A stretch of 64,000 nt of DNA, taken from positions 124,001-188,000 of the forward strand of contig NZ_JAJJZG010000002.1 of the NCBI RefSeq assembly GCF_021028995.1, given 5' to 3'. The notes beneath the pieces are model-generated. The model had not been told where the DNA came from. It did not search any database and worked only from the letters and a program-made list of their open reading frames with translations. Position numbers and translations under genes: made by a program. Position 1 is the stretch's first letter; every line of letters starts with the position of its first letter. Below are positions 8,775-17,130 of the stretch, one piece after another. The stretch comes from Halobacterium sp. KA-4 (lineage in GTDB: Archaea > Halobacteriota > Halobacteria > Halobacteriales > Halobacteriaceae).

Positions 8775-9617
8775 ATGCGTGGCCGAACAGTCGCCGCCGG
8801 CGCCGTCGCGTCGCTGGCCGGCGCCGCGGCGTGGCGAGCGCGCGACGTGCCGTTCAGCCCGGTGACCGGCGGGGGCCACATCGGCGCGGAGTTCGTCGCA
8901 CGGCGCGGACTCGCCGCCGAAGACCCCGCACTCGTCGGCGAGATGGACGACATGGCCGAGTTCGCGCGGCCGGACTTCGACCCCGAGCGCGTCGCGGGCG
9001 ACGTCCGGCGGTTCTACGAGCGCACGACCGAGTACGAGATGCTGCTTCGCGCGCGCTGGCACCGCCCGTTCCGAAAGGGCGCGCGCCTCGCTGCGCCCGT
9101 GACGACCCGCATTCGCCAGTTGAATCTCCCGGGCCCGAGCGACGAGGACTGGCACCGGCTTGGAAGCGAGTTCGTCGCGCTCGACCCCGACGCCGACCCG
9201 CGGGACGGCGCGCGAGCGTGGATTCGCACGGACGAGTCCGGGGCGGCGGTGTTCGTAGCGCTGTACGCGAGCCACGAGCGCGACGGCGAGCGGTTCGTGA
9301 ACATCGCGGCACCGCTGCCCGGCGGCAACCTCTCGACGGTGCTGCGCATCGGGCACCTCGGCGCGGGCGACGCGACCGGCGTGGAACTGACCACGAGAGC
9401 ACCCGGCGACCCCGGGCTCTACTGGGTCACGCCGCCCGCTGGATTCGCGCTCCCCGCGGACCAGCGGTTCCGCGTGTGGCCGACGGACGGGACGGTGAGC
9501 GCGCCCGCAGAAGTAGACGACCCGACCGGCGGCGACGCGGTGGCGCTGGCGACCCACGAGATGTGGCTGTGTGGCGCGCAGTTCCTCACCGTCGAGTACG
9601 CGGTCGTGCCCGCGTAG
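8775..9617 (+). CDS. Conserved hypothetical protein, 280 aa
   Basis: Not recognised. The N-terminus MRGRTVAAGAVASLAGAAAW looks like a weak signal or membrane anchor (Arg, then a hydrophobic Ala/Val run), followed by a soluble domain with no membrane span. Visible features are YERTTEYEMLLRARWHRPFR near residue 81 and a C-terminal segment EMWLCGAQFLTVEY. It is convergent with ilvA and the two stop codons are adjacent, with no base between them. I cannot assign a function. Confidence 0.75.
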   Translation: MRGRTVAAGAVASLAGAAAWRARDVPFSPVTGGGHIGAEFVARRGLAAEDPALVGEMDDMAEFARPDFDPERVAGDVRRFYERTTEYEMLLRARWHRPFRKGARLAAPVTTRIRQLNLPGPSDEDWHRLGSEFVALDPDADPRDGARAWIRTDESGAAVFVALYASHERDGERFVNIAAPLPGGNLSTVLRIGHLGAGDATGVELTTRAPGDPGLYWVTPPAGFALPADQRFRVWPTDGTVSAPAEVDDPTGGDAVALATHEMWLCGAQFLTVEYAVVPA

Positions 9618-10847
9618 TCAGTTCTGGGGGCGCGGTCCGTTGAGCACGGTGACCTCGAAGCCCGCCTCGCGGATGCGGTCCAGGAGCGCGTCGACGTGTT
9701 CGGGGCCGCGGGTCTCGAGGTCGAGTTCGACCTCCGCGGCGTTCATCGCGATGTCGCGGTTCGTGCGGTCGTGCTGGATGGCGTAGATGTTCGCGCGCTC
9801 GTCCGCGACGACGTCGATGAGGTCGTCGAGGGCGCCGGGGCGGTCCTTCAGGACAGTGCGAATCTTCACGTAGCGACCCTGATCGACGAGCCCGCGCATG
9901 ACGACTGTCGTGAGGAGGTTGAGGTCGATGTTGCCGCCGCAGAGCGCGGGCACGACGACCTCGTCGTCCTCGTAGACGAACTTGCCTTCGAGCAGCGCCG
10001 CGAGTGGCGTCGCGCCCGCGCCCTCGACGAGGGTCTTCCCGCGTTCGAGCATCAGCACGAGCGCGGTCGCGATCTCGTCGTCGGAGACGGTGACGACCTC
10101 GTCCACGCGCTCCCGGATGACCGGGAACGTCTGCTCGCCGACCCGGCGCACGGCGATGCCGTCCGCGATGGTGTCCACGGAGTCGAGGGCCTGCGGCTCG
10201 CCCTTCTGGAGCGAGGGGGCGACCGTGGAGGCACCTTCGGCCTGCACGCCGACGACGCGGACGTCCGGGTCGTGAGCCTTCACCGCAGTCGCGACGCCCG
10301 AGATGAGTCCGCCGCCGCCGATGGGGACGACGACGGTGTCGACTTCGGGGAGGTCGTCGACGATTTCGAGGCCAATCGTCCCCTGCCCGGCCATCACGTG
10401 CTCGTCGTCGAAGGCGTGGACGTAGGTGCGACCCTCCTCGTCTTCGAGTTCATGGGCGTGGGTCTGGGCGGCGTCGTAGTCGACGCCGTGGAGGACGACC
10501 TCCGCGCCGTAACTCTTCGTCGCCTTGACTTTCGAGATGGGCGCGGTCTCGGGCATCACGACCTTCGCGTCGACGCCCGAGCGCGAGGCCGCGAGCGCGA
10601 CGCCCTGTGCGTGGTTGCCCGCCGAGGCGGTGACGACGCCGGCGTCGCGCTCGGCCTCCGACAGCGTGCGGATGCGGTTGGTCGCGCCGCGAATCTTGAA
10701 CGACCCCGTCCGCTGGAAACACTCCAGTTTCAGGTGGACCTCCGCGTCGGTCATCCGGGAGAACGTGTTGGAGTAGTCCAGCGGGGTGTGGCGGGCGACG
10801 TCAGCGACGCGCTCGCGGGCGTCGAGCACGTCGTCGAGTCCAATCAT
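9618..10847 (-). CDS. ilvA: Threonine ammonia-lyase (threonine deaminase)
   Basis: A PLP enzyme converting threonine to 2-oxobutanoate and ammonia, the entry to isoleucine synthesis. The 409 residues comprise a fold-type II catalytic domain (residues about 1-320) with the PLP lysine in TGSFKIRGA near residue 51, SAGNHAQGVA near residue 75 and the phosphate-binding loop PIGGGGL near residue 176. A C-terminal ACT domain follows (KIRTVLKDRPGALDDLIDVV, residues about 328-405), which often mediates allosteric control by isoleucine or valine. The next gene (MATE exporter) is divergent, with a 208-bp gap. Confidence 0.95.
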   Translation of the reverse strand: MIGLDDVLDARERVADVARHTPLDYSNTFSRMTDAEVHLKLECFQRTGSFKIRGATNRIRTLSEAERDAGVVTASAGNHAQGVALAASRSGVDAKVVMPETAPISKVKATKSYGAEVVLHGVDYDAAQTHAHELEDEEGRTYVHAFDDEHVMAGQGTIGLEIVDDLPEVDTVVVPIGGGGLISGVATAVKAHDPDVRVVGVQAEGASTVAPSLQKGEPQALDSVDTIADGIAVRRVGEQTFPVIRERVDEVVTVSDDEIATALVLMLERGKTLVEGAGATPLAALLEGKFVYEDDEVVVPALCGGNIDLNLLTTVVMRGLVDQGRYVKIRTVLKDRPGALDDLIDVVADERANIYAIQHDRTNRDIAMNAAEVELDLETRGPEHVDALLDRIREAGFEVTVLNGPRPQN

Positions 10848-11055
10848 GCTCGCGGCTACGGCGCTGTCGCTGTTAACGGTTGGTGGTGTGCTCCAAGAAT
10901 ACGTGGGGGACGGAGCGTGTGACGATTACGACGACGACCCGGATGGTGATAAAAGCGACCAAAGCACGGTGAAAGTGAAAGTGCAGGAATGCGGCGGGAC
11001 GACGCGGGCAGCCGCGGACCGACAGCGGTTTTTCGCGGCGCTGTGAGTCTCGACC

Positions 11056-12414
11056 GTGCGCTCCCGACTCCGCGCGGTGTGGCGGCGCGTCTTCGCGCTC
11101 GCGTGGCCCGTGATGACCGAGCAGACGCTCCGCACGCTGATGCGGACCGTCGACGTCGTCGTCACCGCCGCCATCTCGCCGGCTGCCGTCGTCGCCGTCG
11201 GCATCGCGGACCTCTACGCGCGCTTCCCGCTGCGCGTCGGCCTCGGCTTGGGCGGCGGTGCCATCAGCCTCTCCAGTCAGGACACCGGCCGCGACGCCAC
11301 CGTCACCCGCGACGAGGCCATCACGCAGGCCGTCCTCGTCGGCGCGCTCGCGGGCGTTCCGTTCGCCGCGTTCGGCGTGCTGTTCGGCCCGGCCGCCATC
11401 CGCCTGCTCGGCGCTGCACCGAACGTCGTCACGCTCGGAAGCACCTACCTTGCTGTCATCCTCCTCACCGCGCCCGCACGCCACGTCGCGCTCATCGCCG
11501 CCCGTGCCCTGCAAGGGACCGGCGACACGCGCACGCCGATGTACGTCAACGCCGTCTCCAACCTCGGCAACGTCGCCGGCAGCGTCGGCCTCGGCCTGGG
11601 CTACTTCGGCCTCCCCGAACTCGGCGTCGTCGGCGTCGGCGCCGCCACCGCCGCCGCGAACACCTTCACCGCCGTCGCGCTCACCGTCGCCATCGCGTCC
11701 TCGTACACCGCCGCCGGCTTCGCGCGCCCGCGCTCTCGAATCATCACGAAACAGCTGTTCGCGGTTAGCCTCCCGAAAATCGCGGAGGGGACCGTCTCCG
11801 CGCTCGCGGAGTTCCCGTTCAACGCCCTGCTGCTCTCCTTCGGGACGAACGTCAACGCCGCGTTCCAAATCGGCCGCCGCGTCTACCAGCAGGTCACCGG
11901 CCCGCTCTCCCGCGGCTACAACGTCGCGGCGAACGTCGTCGTCGGCCAGGCGCTCGGCGAAGGCGACCCCGACACCGCGCGCTTCGACGGCTGGGCGGTC
12001 GCCGCGCTCGGCGTGCTCACGGTCGGTGCTGTCGGCCTCCTCCTCTCGTACTACGCCCGGCCGCTGGTCTCGCTACTCGCCGACGAACCCGAGACAATCC
12101 GCCACGGCGTCTGGTTCGCCCGCGCGTACGGCCTGAGCGCGCCGTTCCTCGCGGCGTTCGTCGGGCTCTCGGGCGCGCTCCAGGGCGCCAGCGAGACCCG
12201 CGTCCCGTTCGTCGCGCGCGCCACCGGGATGGTCGGCTTCCTCGTCGGCTTCTCGTGGCTCGTCGGTCACACGCTCGACTACGGCCCGCTTGCGGCGTAC
12301 TGGGGCATCGCGCTCTCGAACGTCTGGATGGCTGCCGTCGTCGCCGCCGGCTTCCACTACGGCGGCTGGGCGAGTCGCGCGGCGTCGATGATGGCGGAAC
12401 GGAGCGACGCGTAG
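11056..12414 (+). CDS. MATE-family multidrug/toxin efflux transporter
   Basis: A 452-residue polytopic membrane protein with about 12 hydrophobic segments in two homologous halves, as in Na+- or H+-coupled MATE exporters. Family-like features are the N-terminal AWPVMTEQTLRTLMRTVDVV (about residues 14-33), ARALQGTGDTRTPMYVN near residue 150 and its counterpart LSGALQGASETRVPF in the second half, near residue 370. A GTG at 11056 is the apparent start. It is convergent with the citrate synthase gene 27 bp downstream. Substrate unknown. Confidence 0.9.
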   Translation: MRSRLRAVWRRVFALAWPVMTEQTLRTLMRTVDVVVTAAISPAAVVAVGIADLYARFPLRVGLGLGGGAISLSSQDTGRDATVTRDEAITQAVLVGALAGVPFAAFGVLFGPAAIRLLGAAPNVVTLGSTYLAVILLTAPARHVALIAARALQGTGDTRTPMYVNAVSNLGNVAGSVGLGLGYFGLPELGVVGVGAATAAANTFTAVALTVAIASSYTAAGFARPRSRIITKQLFAVSLPKIAEGTVSALAEFPFNALLLSFGTNVNAAFQIGRRVYQQVTGPLSRGYNVAANVVVGQALGEGDPDTARFDGWAVAALGVLTVGAVGLLLSYYARPLVSLLADEPETIRHGVWFARAYGLSAPFLAAFVGLSGALQGASETRVPFVARATGMVGFLVGFSWLVGHTLDYGPLAAYWGIALSNVWMAAVVAAGFHYGGWASRAASMMAERSDA

Positions 12415-12441
12415 AAAGAAGTCGTTACGGCGCGACTGAGC

Positions 12442-13578
12442 CTACCGCTCGTCGAGCGGCACGAACTCCTGGTCTTCCTCGCCGACGTACCGCGAGCGCG
12501 GGCGGATGAGGCGGTTGTCCTCGTACTGTTCGAGCACGTGGGCAATCCAGCCGCCGGCGCGGGACATCGCGAAGATGGGCGTGTAGATGTCGACGGGGAT
12601 GCCCATCTGGTAGTACGTCGAGGCGGAGTAGAAGTCGACGTTCGGCGCGAGGCCCTTCTCCTCTTTGACGTACTCCTCGATGGCGACGCTCATCTCGTAC
12701 CACTTCGTGTCGCCGGCGGCCTCGCCGAGTTCCTCGCTACGCTCGCCGAGAATCTTCGCGCGCGGGTCCTTGACGTTGTAGACGCGGTGACCGAACCCGG
12801 CGACGCGCTCGCCGTTCTCGAGGGCGTCCTCGACCCACTCGACGGGCTCCTTCTCGGACTCGTCGATGGTCTGGAGCATGCGCATGACGTTCGCGTTCGC
12901 GCCGCCGTGGAGGCTACCGCCGAGCGTGCCGACGGCCGACGTAATCGCGGAGTGGAGGTCCGCGAGCGTGCTGGACGTGACCATCGAGGAGAACGTCGAC
13001 GCGTTCAGCCCGTGGTCGGCGTGGAGCACGAGCGCCTGGTCGAAGACGTCCGCGAGCACGTCGTCGGGCTCCTCGTCGTTCAGCATGTAGAGGAAGTTCG
13101 CCGCGTGGTCGAGGTCGTCCCGGGGCGCGACGGGGTCGTCGCCCTCGCGCAGGCGCGTGAACGCCGCGACGATGGTCGGAATCTTGGCGGTGATGCGCTT
13201 GCCCTTCCGGAGGTTCGCCTCGCGGTCGGTGGGGTCGGCGTCGGCGTCCGGGTCGAACGCCGACAGCTCCGAGACTGCCGTGCGCAGCGCCGCCATCGGG
13301 TCCTCGTCGGCGGCCGCGAGGTCCGCGACGAGGTCGAGCACGACGTCGTCGAGCTCGCGGTGGGTGGTCATCTCCTCGCTGAACGCTTCGAGTTCCTCCC
13401 GGTCGGGGAGGCGGCCGTGCCAGAGCAGGTAGAGGACTTCCTCGTAGCTCGCGCCGCGCGCGAGGTCCTCGATGGTGTACCCGCGGTAGACGAGTTTGCC
13501 CTCGTCGCCGTCGATGTAGCTCAACTCGGACTCCGCGACGAGCACACCTTCCAAACCCTTCTTGAGTTCGTCGGCCAT
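12442..13578 (-). CDS. citZ: Citrate synthase
   Basis: Condenses acetyl-CoA and oxaloacetate to citrate in the TCA cycle. The 378-residue archaeal/Gram-positive-type enzyme shows the catalytic histidine regions LHADHGLNAST (near residue 184) and GSLHGGANANVM (near residue 220), and GFGHRVYNVKDPRAKIL (near residue 261). Length matches the archaeal dimeric form. The ATG at 13578 is followed directly by a typical N-terminus. It is convergent with the MATE gene. Confidence 0.96.
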   Translation of the reverse strand: MADELKKGLEGVLVAESELSYIDGDEGKLVYRGYTIEDLARGASYEEVLYLLWHGRLPDREELEAFSEEMTTHRELDDVVLDLVADLAAADEDPMAALRTAVSELSAFDPDADADPTDREANLRKGKRITAKIPTIVAAFTRLREGDDPVAPRDDLDHAANFLYMLNDEEPDDVLADVFDQALVLHADHGLNASTFSSMVTSSTLADLHSAITSAVGTLGGSLHGGANANVMRMLQTIDESEKEPVEWVEDALENGERVAGFGHRVYNVKDPRAKILGERSEELGEAAGDTKWYEMSVAIEEYVKEEKGLAPNVDFYSASTYYQMGIPVDIYTPIFAMSRAGGWIAHVLEQYEDNRLIRPRSRYVGEEDQEFVPLDER

Positions 13579-13762
13579 GTGCGTGGGTTCTTGACGGTTC
13601 TACCTAATGTGTGTCGGTTTCCTTCACGGTCGTCTACGAAAATATTGCGCGAGAGAACGATTACCGAGCGCTTCGTGTGAACAACTAACACGATTTTGGC
13701 GGTCGCCGCGAGCGCCCCGACTGACGCGAACGTTTTTCGGGGGCGGGGGCGAATCCGGGGGC

Positions 13763-14956
13763 ATGAGCGGCCGCGTCGAGTACGAGCCCGCGAGCGTAAA
13801 AGACCTCCTCGCGGAGATGAAAGACACCGCCGAACTCCTCATCGACCTCTCCTACTCGGCGGTGCTGCACGGCAGCGACGACGTGGCGGCGGAAGTCCTC
13901 AAACTCGAAGAGCGCATGGACGTCCTCCAGTTGCGCGCACGCATGAGCCTCCTGATGGCGGCGCGCAACCCCGAGGACGCGGAGACGCTCGCGCCCGTCC
14001 TGGGCGTCGTCGGCGCGGCGGAGAAGATTAGCGACGCGGCCGGGGACATCGCGAAGGTCGTCCTCGAAGACATCCGCGTGCCCGACGCGATTCGCGCGGC
14101 GCTCCCCGAAGCCGTCGAGTCGCTGGAGCGTGCGGAGTTGACGGTCGACTCCGCGTACGCCGGCCGCACGCTGCTGGACGTGAATCTGGAGACCGAGACC
14201 GGGGTGCGCGTGCTCGCGATTCGGCGCGGCGGCGACTGGCTGCTGAACCCGGACCGCGACACGGAACTAGTGGCGGGCGACGTGCTGTTGCTCCGCGGGC
14301 CGGAGGACCGCATCGGCGGCGTCTACGAGACGGCGACGGGCGAGTCCTACGAGCCGCCTGCGGTCCCCGAACCGAGCATCGACGACCTCGGGCGCGCCGT
14401 CGACTCCGTGGTGACGATGAAGAACATGAGCGAACTCTCCGTCGACCTCGCGTACGGCGCCGTCCTCTTCGACTCGACGGACCTCGCGGCGGAGGTCGTC
14501 GAACTGGAAGCCGAAGTAGACGCGCTGAAGTCCCGCTTCGAGGCGTGGACGCTGCGGGCGGCCAGCCGCGTCGAGGACCCGGTGTCGCTGCGCGGGCTCG
14601 TCCACATCGCCACCGCGACGGAGGTCATCAGCGACGCCGCGGTCGAAATAAGCGAGGGGGTCCTCCGCGGGCTTGACACGCACGTCGTCGTCCAGGAAGC
14701 CGTCGAGGAGTCCGACGAGGTCATCGTCCGGGAGACCGTCGAAGCGGGGAGCGCGCTCGACGGCGCGACGCTCGGCGGGAAGGAGGTCGCAACCGAGACC
14801 GGGATGCGCGTCATCGCGGTGCGGCGGCCGGACGCCGAGACTGACGAGTGGGTCGTCCAGCCCGGCCCCGAGACGGAAGTCACGGCCGGCGACGTGCTGT
14901 TGGCGAAGGGGACGCGCGCGAGCGCCGACCGGCTCCACGACCTCGCGTCGGCGTGA
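13763..14956 (+). CDS. Tandem PhoU-like / RCK_C (TrkA-C) protein
   Basis: A 397-residue soluble protein built from two copies of the same unit. Copy 1 (residues about 1-195): a helical PhoU-like domain (DLLAEMKDTAELLIDLSYSA) then an RCK_C/TrkA-C domain (TETGVRVLAIRRGGDW...VAGDVLLLRG). Copy 2 (about 205-395) repeats this with VDSVVTMKNMSELSVDLAYGA and TETGMRVIAVRRPD...TAGDVLLAKG. RCK_C domains bind ligands such as c-di-AMP or ions in K+ transport systems, so a regulator of cation transport is likely (inference). No transporter gene is adjacent. Confidence 0.85.
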   Translation: MSGRVEYEPASVKDLLAEMKDTAELLIDLSYSAVLHGSDDVAAEVLKLEERMDVLQLRARMSLLMAARNPEDAETLAPVLGVVGAAEKISDAAGDIAKVVLEDIRVPDAIRAALPEAVESLERAELTVDSAYAGRTLLDVNLETETGVRVLAIRRGGDWLLNPDRDTELVAGDVLLLRGPEDRIGGVYETATGESYEPPAVPEPSIDDLGRAVDSVVTMKNMSELSVDLAYGAVLFDSTDLAAEVVELEAEVDALKSRFEAWTLRAASRVEDPVSLRGLVHIATATEVISDAAVEISEGVLRGLDTHVVVQEAVEESDEVIVRETVEAGSALDGATLGGKEVATETGMRVIAVRRPDAETDEWVVQPGPETEVTAGDVLLAKGTRASADRLHDLASA

Positions 14957-14957
14957 G

Positions 14958-15552
14958 TCAGTCCAGTACGTCGCGCTCGGCCGCGACCGCGCGGAGCGCG
15001 AGGTCCGGCAGCGGCACGGAGAGGTAGTCGCGGCCGTCCGCGTAGCCGGTCACGGAGAGCACCGCGGTGTCTGCGGTCTCGAAGCGCAACTCGAAGCCCA
15101 CGGGCTCGTCGGTGACGCGTGGCGTGGCGACGCGCGCGTCGACGCCGTTGGCGACGACCTTCCGGCGTCGTTTCGCGAGCCGAGCGACCGAGTCAGAACC
15201 GACGCCGAGCGCGTCGTACCCGGACTTGCCGCCCCGGACGCGAGACAGGAGCCCGCCGCTCTCTGGTGGGCGGACGCCGTGCCGGGCGTAGACGTAACCG
15301 TCCTCGCGATGGACGACGAGCCGGGCCGTGCAGTCGGTGCCCGCGAGTTCGACCGGGCACGTGAACGCGTAGCGTTTGTCGGCGTGGCTGGTCTCGGCGA
15401 CCTCGAAGCGCTTCCCGCCCGGCGACTTGTCCGCCCCGCGCAGCGGCGCGAGCACGCCAGCGACGACGGCGGACACCGACGGGGAGTCCCTTCCCGTCGT
15501 CCGCGTCGTCGCCCGTGTACGCGGCGAGCCGGGTCGGGAAGTCCTCAGCCAT
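14958..15552 (-). pseudogene. Conserved hypothetical gene with a +1 frameshift
   Basis: The N-terminus MAEDFPTRLAAYTGDDADDG (ATG at 15552) is in one frame, and the rest, from DSPSVSAVVAGVLAPLRGADK to RDVLD, is in another. Removing a single G from the run GGGAAGGGAC (minus strand, about 15488-15495) restores one 197-residue frame. The downstream part is soluble, with segments RYAFTCPVELAGTDCTARLV and GGKSGYDALGVGSDS. I do not recognise the family. It is convergent with the PhoU/RCK_C gene (1 bp between the stops). Either a real lesion or a sequencing error at a G-run. Confidence 0.7.
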
Positions 15553-15602
15553 CTTCGAAACGAAACAGACCCGCCGACAAGAGGTTTTCTTCGGCGAACC
15601 AA

Positions 15603-15890
15603 CTACTCTAGTCGGCGGTAGAGCCGGTAGGCAGCGCCGGCGGTGAAGGCGAACGTCGCGAGCAAGCCGACCGTGAACGCGAGCACGGCGGCCAGCGCGA
15701 CCAGGTACGGCGTCGAGTACGGCGACCCGCCCGACGCCACGACGAAGAAGTAGTACGTCGCGACGGCGACCAGCAGGCCGACCGCGAACCCGCGTTTCGC
15801 CTGCGTCACGACGCCGAGCGCGCGCACGAAGTTGTCGACGCCGGGGCGGTCGGACGCCGCGTCGGCGGACTGCTCGGACCGCTCGGACAT
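15603..15890 (-). CDS. Small two-span membrane protein, 95 aa
   Basis: Not recognised. A hydrophilic N-terminal part (about 30 residues) is followed by two membrane segments, GFAVGLLVAVATYYFFVVAS (about 34-53) and YLVALAAVLAFTVGLLATFA (about 62-81), and a basic C-terminus YRLYRRLE. The ATG at 15890 is chosen over the longer frame because the upstream extension overlaps the likely promoter of the divergent gene at 15976. It may share a transcript with the frameshifted gene downstream (50 bp away). Confidence 0.7.
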   Translation of the reverse strand: MSERSEQSADAASDRPGVDNFVRALGVVTQAKRGFAVGLLVAVATYYFFVVASGGSPYSTPYLVALAAVLAFTVGLLATFAFTAGAAYRLYRRLE

Positions 15891-15975
15891 ACACGGGGGT
15901 TGGCTGTGGCACGTGAAAACGTCGCCGATTCCGGGACCGAACCGCTCAAGGCCACGCGTGCGTGGGATTACTGTA

Positions 15976-16932
15976 ATGACTACGCTCGGCACGGCGTCCG
16001 CGGACCCCGGGGAGTTCGACACCGGTCGGCTCACCGTGGGCGAGATGCGGGACGGCACCGCAGTCGGCCTCCCGGTCGCGGTCGTGAACGGCGAACGCGA
16101 CGGCAAAACCCTCTACCTGCAGGCAGCCAGCGACGGCGACGAACTGAACGGCGTCGGCGTGCTCCGCCGCGTCGTCCCCCAACTCGACCCCGCGGAGCTC
16201 GCGGGCGAAGTGCGCGTCGTCGGCATCACGAACTTCCACGCGTTCCAGGTCGCCGAACACCGCAACCCCATCGACGACACGAAACTCAACCGTGCGTACC
16301 CCGGCAGCGCGAACGGCTCCTCCTCCGAGCGCATCGCACACGCCACGTTCTCCGCCGCCGAGGACGCCGACCTCATCCTCGACCTCCACCAGGGCTCGAC
16401 CTCCCGCATGATTAACGAGGTGCGCGTGCGCTGCGGCCGCCACCACCGCCTCCACAGCGACTGCCTCGAACTCGCGAAGGCGTTCGGCTGCGGGCACGTC
16501 CTCGACCAGAAAGGCCCCGAAGGCCAACTCGCACGTGCCGGCCCCTCCGAAGGCATCCCCACCGTCGACCCCGAACTCGGCGGCGCGGTCGGCTTCGACG
16601 AGGAATCGATCCAGTACGGCGTCGACGGCGTCTTCAACGTCCTCCGCTACTACGGCCTCCTCGACGGCGACGTCGAGACCGAACGCCAGACCCGCGCGAA
16701 GGACTTCGACCGCTACGGCTCCCCCGTCGGCGGCATCGTCGAGTACAAACAGGACCTCGGCGACGACGTCCGCGCCGGCGACACCCTCTTCGAAGTCACC
16801 GACGTCTTCGGCACGCTCAAAGCCACCGTCACCGCCGACAACCACGGTATCTTCTGGCGAAGCCGTCGCCTCCCACAGGTCGCCACCGGCGAGTACGTCT
16901 GTTCGGTCGGAACGGACGTGGATTCTTTCTAA
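15976..16932 (+). CDS. Succinylglutamate desuccinylase/aspartoacylase-type (M14-like) deacylase
   Basis: A 318-residue zinc-carboxypeptidase-fold protein. Family members remove acyl groups from amino acids or related small molecules. Seen: a region corresponding to the first zinc motif reads ASDGDELNG, where a His-Gly-Asp-Glu would be usual; the second ligand region is LILDLHQGST; GIVEYKQDLGDDVRAGDTLFEV near residue 252 is a small biotinyl-like beta domain at the C-terminus typical of the family. The His-to-Asp change means catalysis or the metal ligand may differ. A dispersed repeat begins 4 nt after the stop. Confidence 0.82.
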   Translation: MTTLGTASADPGEFDTGRLTVGEMRDGTAVGLPVAVVNGERDGKTLYLQAASDGDELNGVGVLRRVVPQLDPAELAGEVRVVGITNFHAFQVAEHRNPIDDTKLNRAYPGSANGSSSERIAHATFSAAEDADLILDLHQGSTSRMINEVRVRCGRHHRLHSDCLELAKAFGCGHVLDQKGPEGQLARAGPSEGIPTVDPELGGAVGFDEESIQYGVDGVFNVLRYYGLLDGDVETERQTRAKDFDRYGSPVGGIVEYKQDLGDDVRAGDTLFEVTDVFGTLKATVTADNHGIFWRSRRLPQVATGEYVCSVGTDVDSF

Positions 16933-16936
16933 CCCA

Positions 16937-17090
16937 CTTTTTCCAGCGCTCGGCGCGCTACGCGCGCCGTCGCTTGCAAAAACTTGGGAAAAAGCACTCC
17001 TCACCCCCTCCGGGGGTTCGTCGGCCTCCGCTCCCTCGCTATGCTCGGTCGCGGAGTGAATCGCGCAGCGGAGCCGCGCGAATGCTCGTT
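16937..17090 (+). repeat. Dispersed 3' repeat element, copy B
   Basis: The element begins with CTTTTTCC 4 nt after the stop of the M14-like gene. The order is: T-rich start, GCGCTCGGCGCG palindrome-like core, CGCTTGCAAAAACTTGGG, AAAAAGCACTCCTCACCCCC, a C5/G5 hairpin, TCGTCGGCCTCCGCTCCCTC, and a tail ending GCGCGAATGCTC. CTTTTTCC and GGGAAAAAG are inverted with respect to each other and could form a long stem. The middle section is almost identical to copy C at 37813, and most of it to copy D at 24807. Confidence 0.75.
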
Positions 17091-17130
17091 CATCGCCACG
17101 CTCAGGTAGCCCGTCCTCGTTCTCGGGAGT

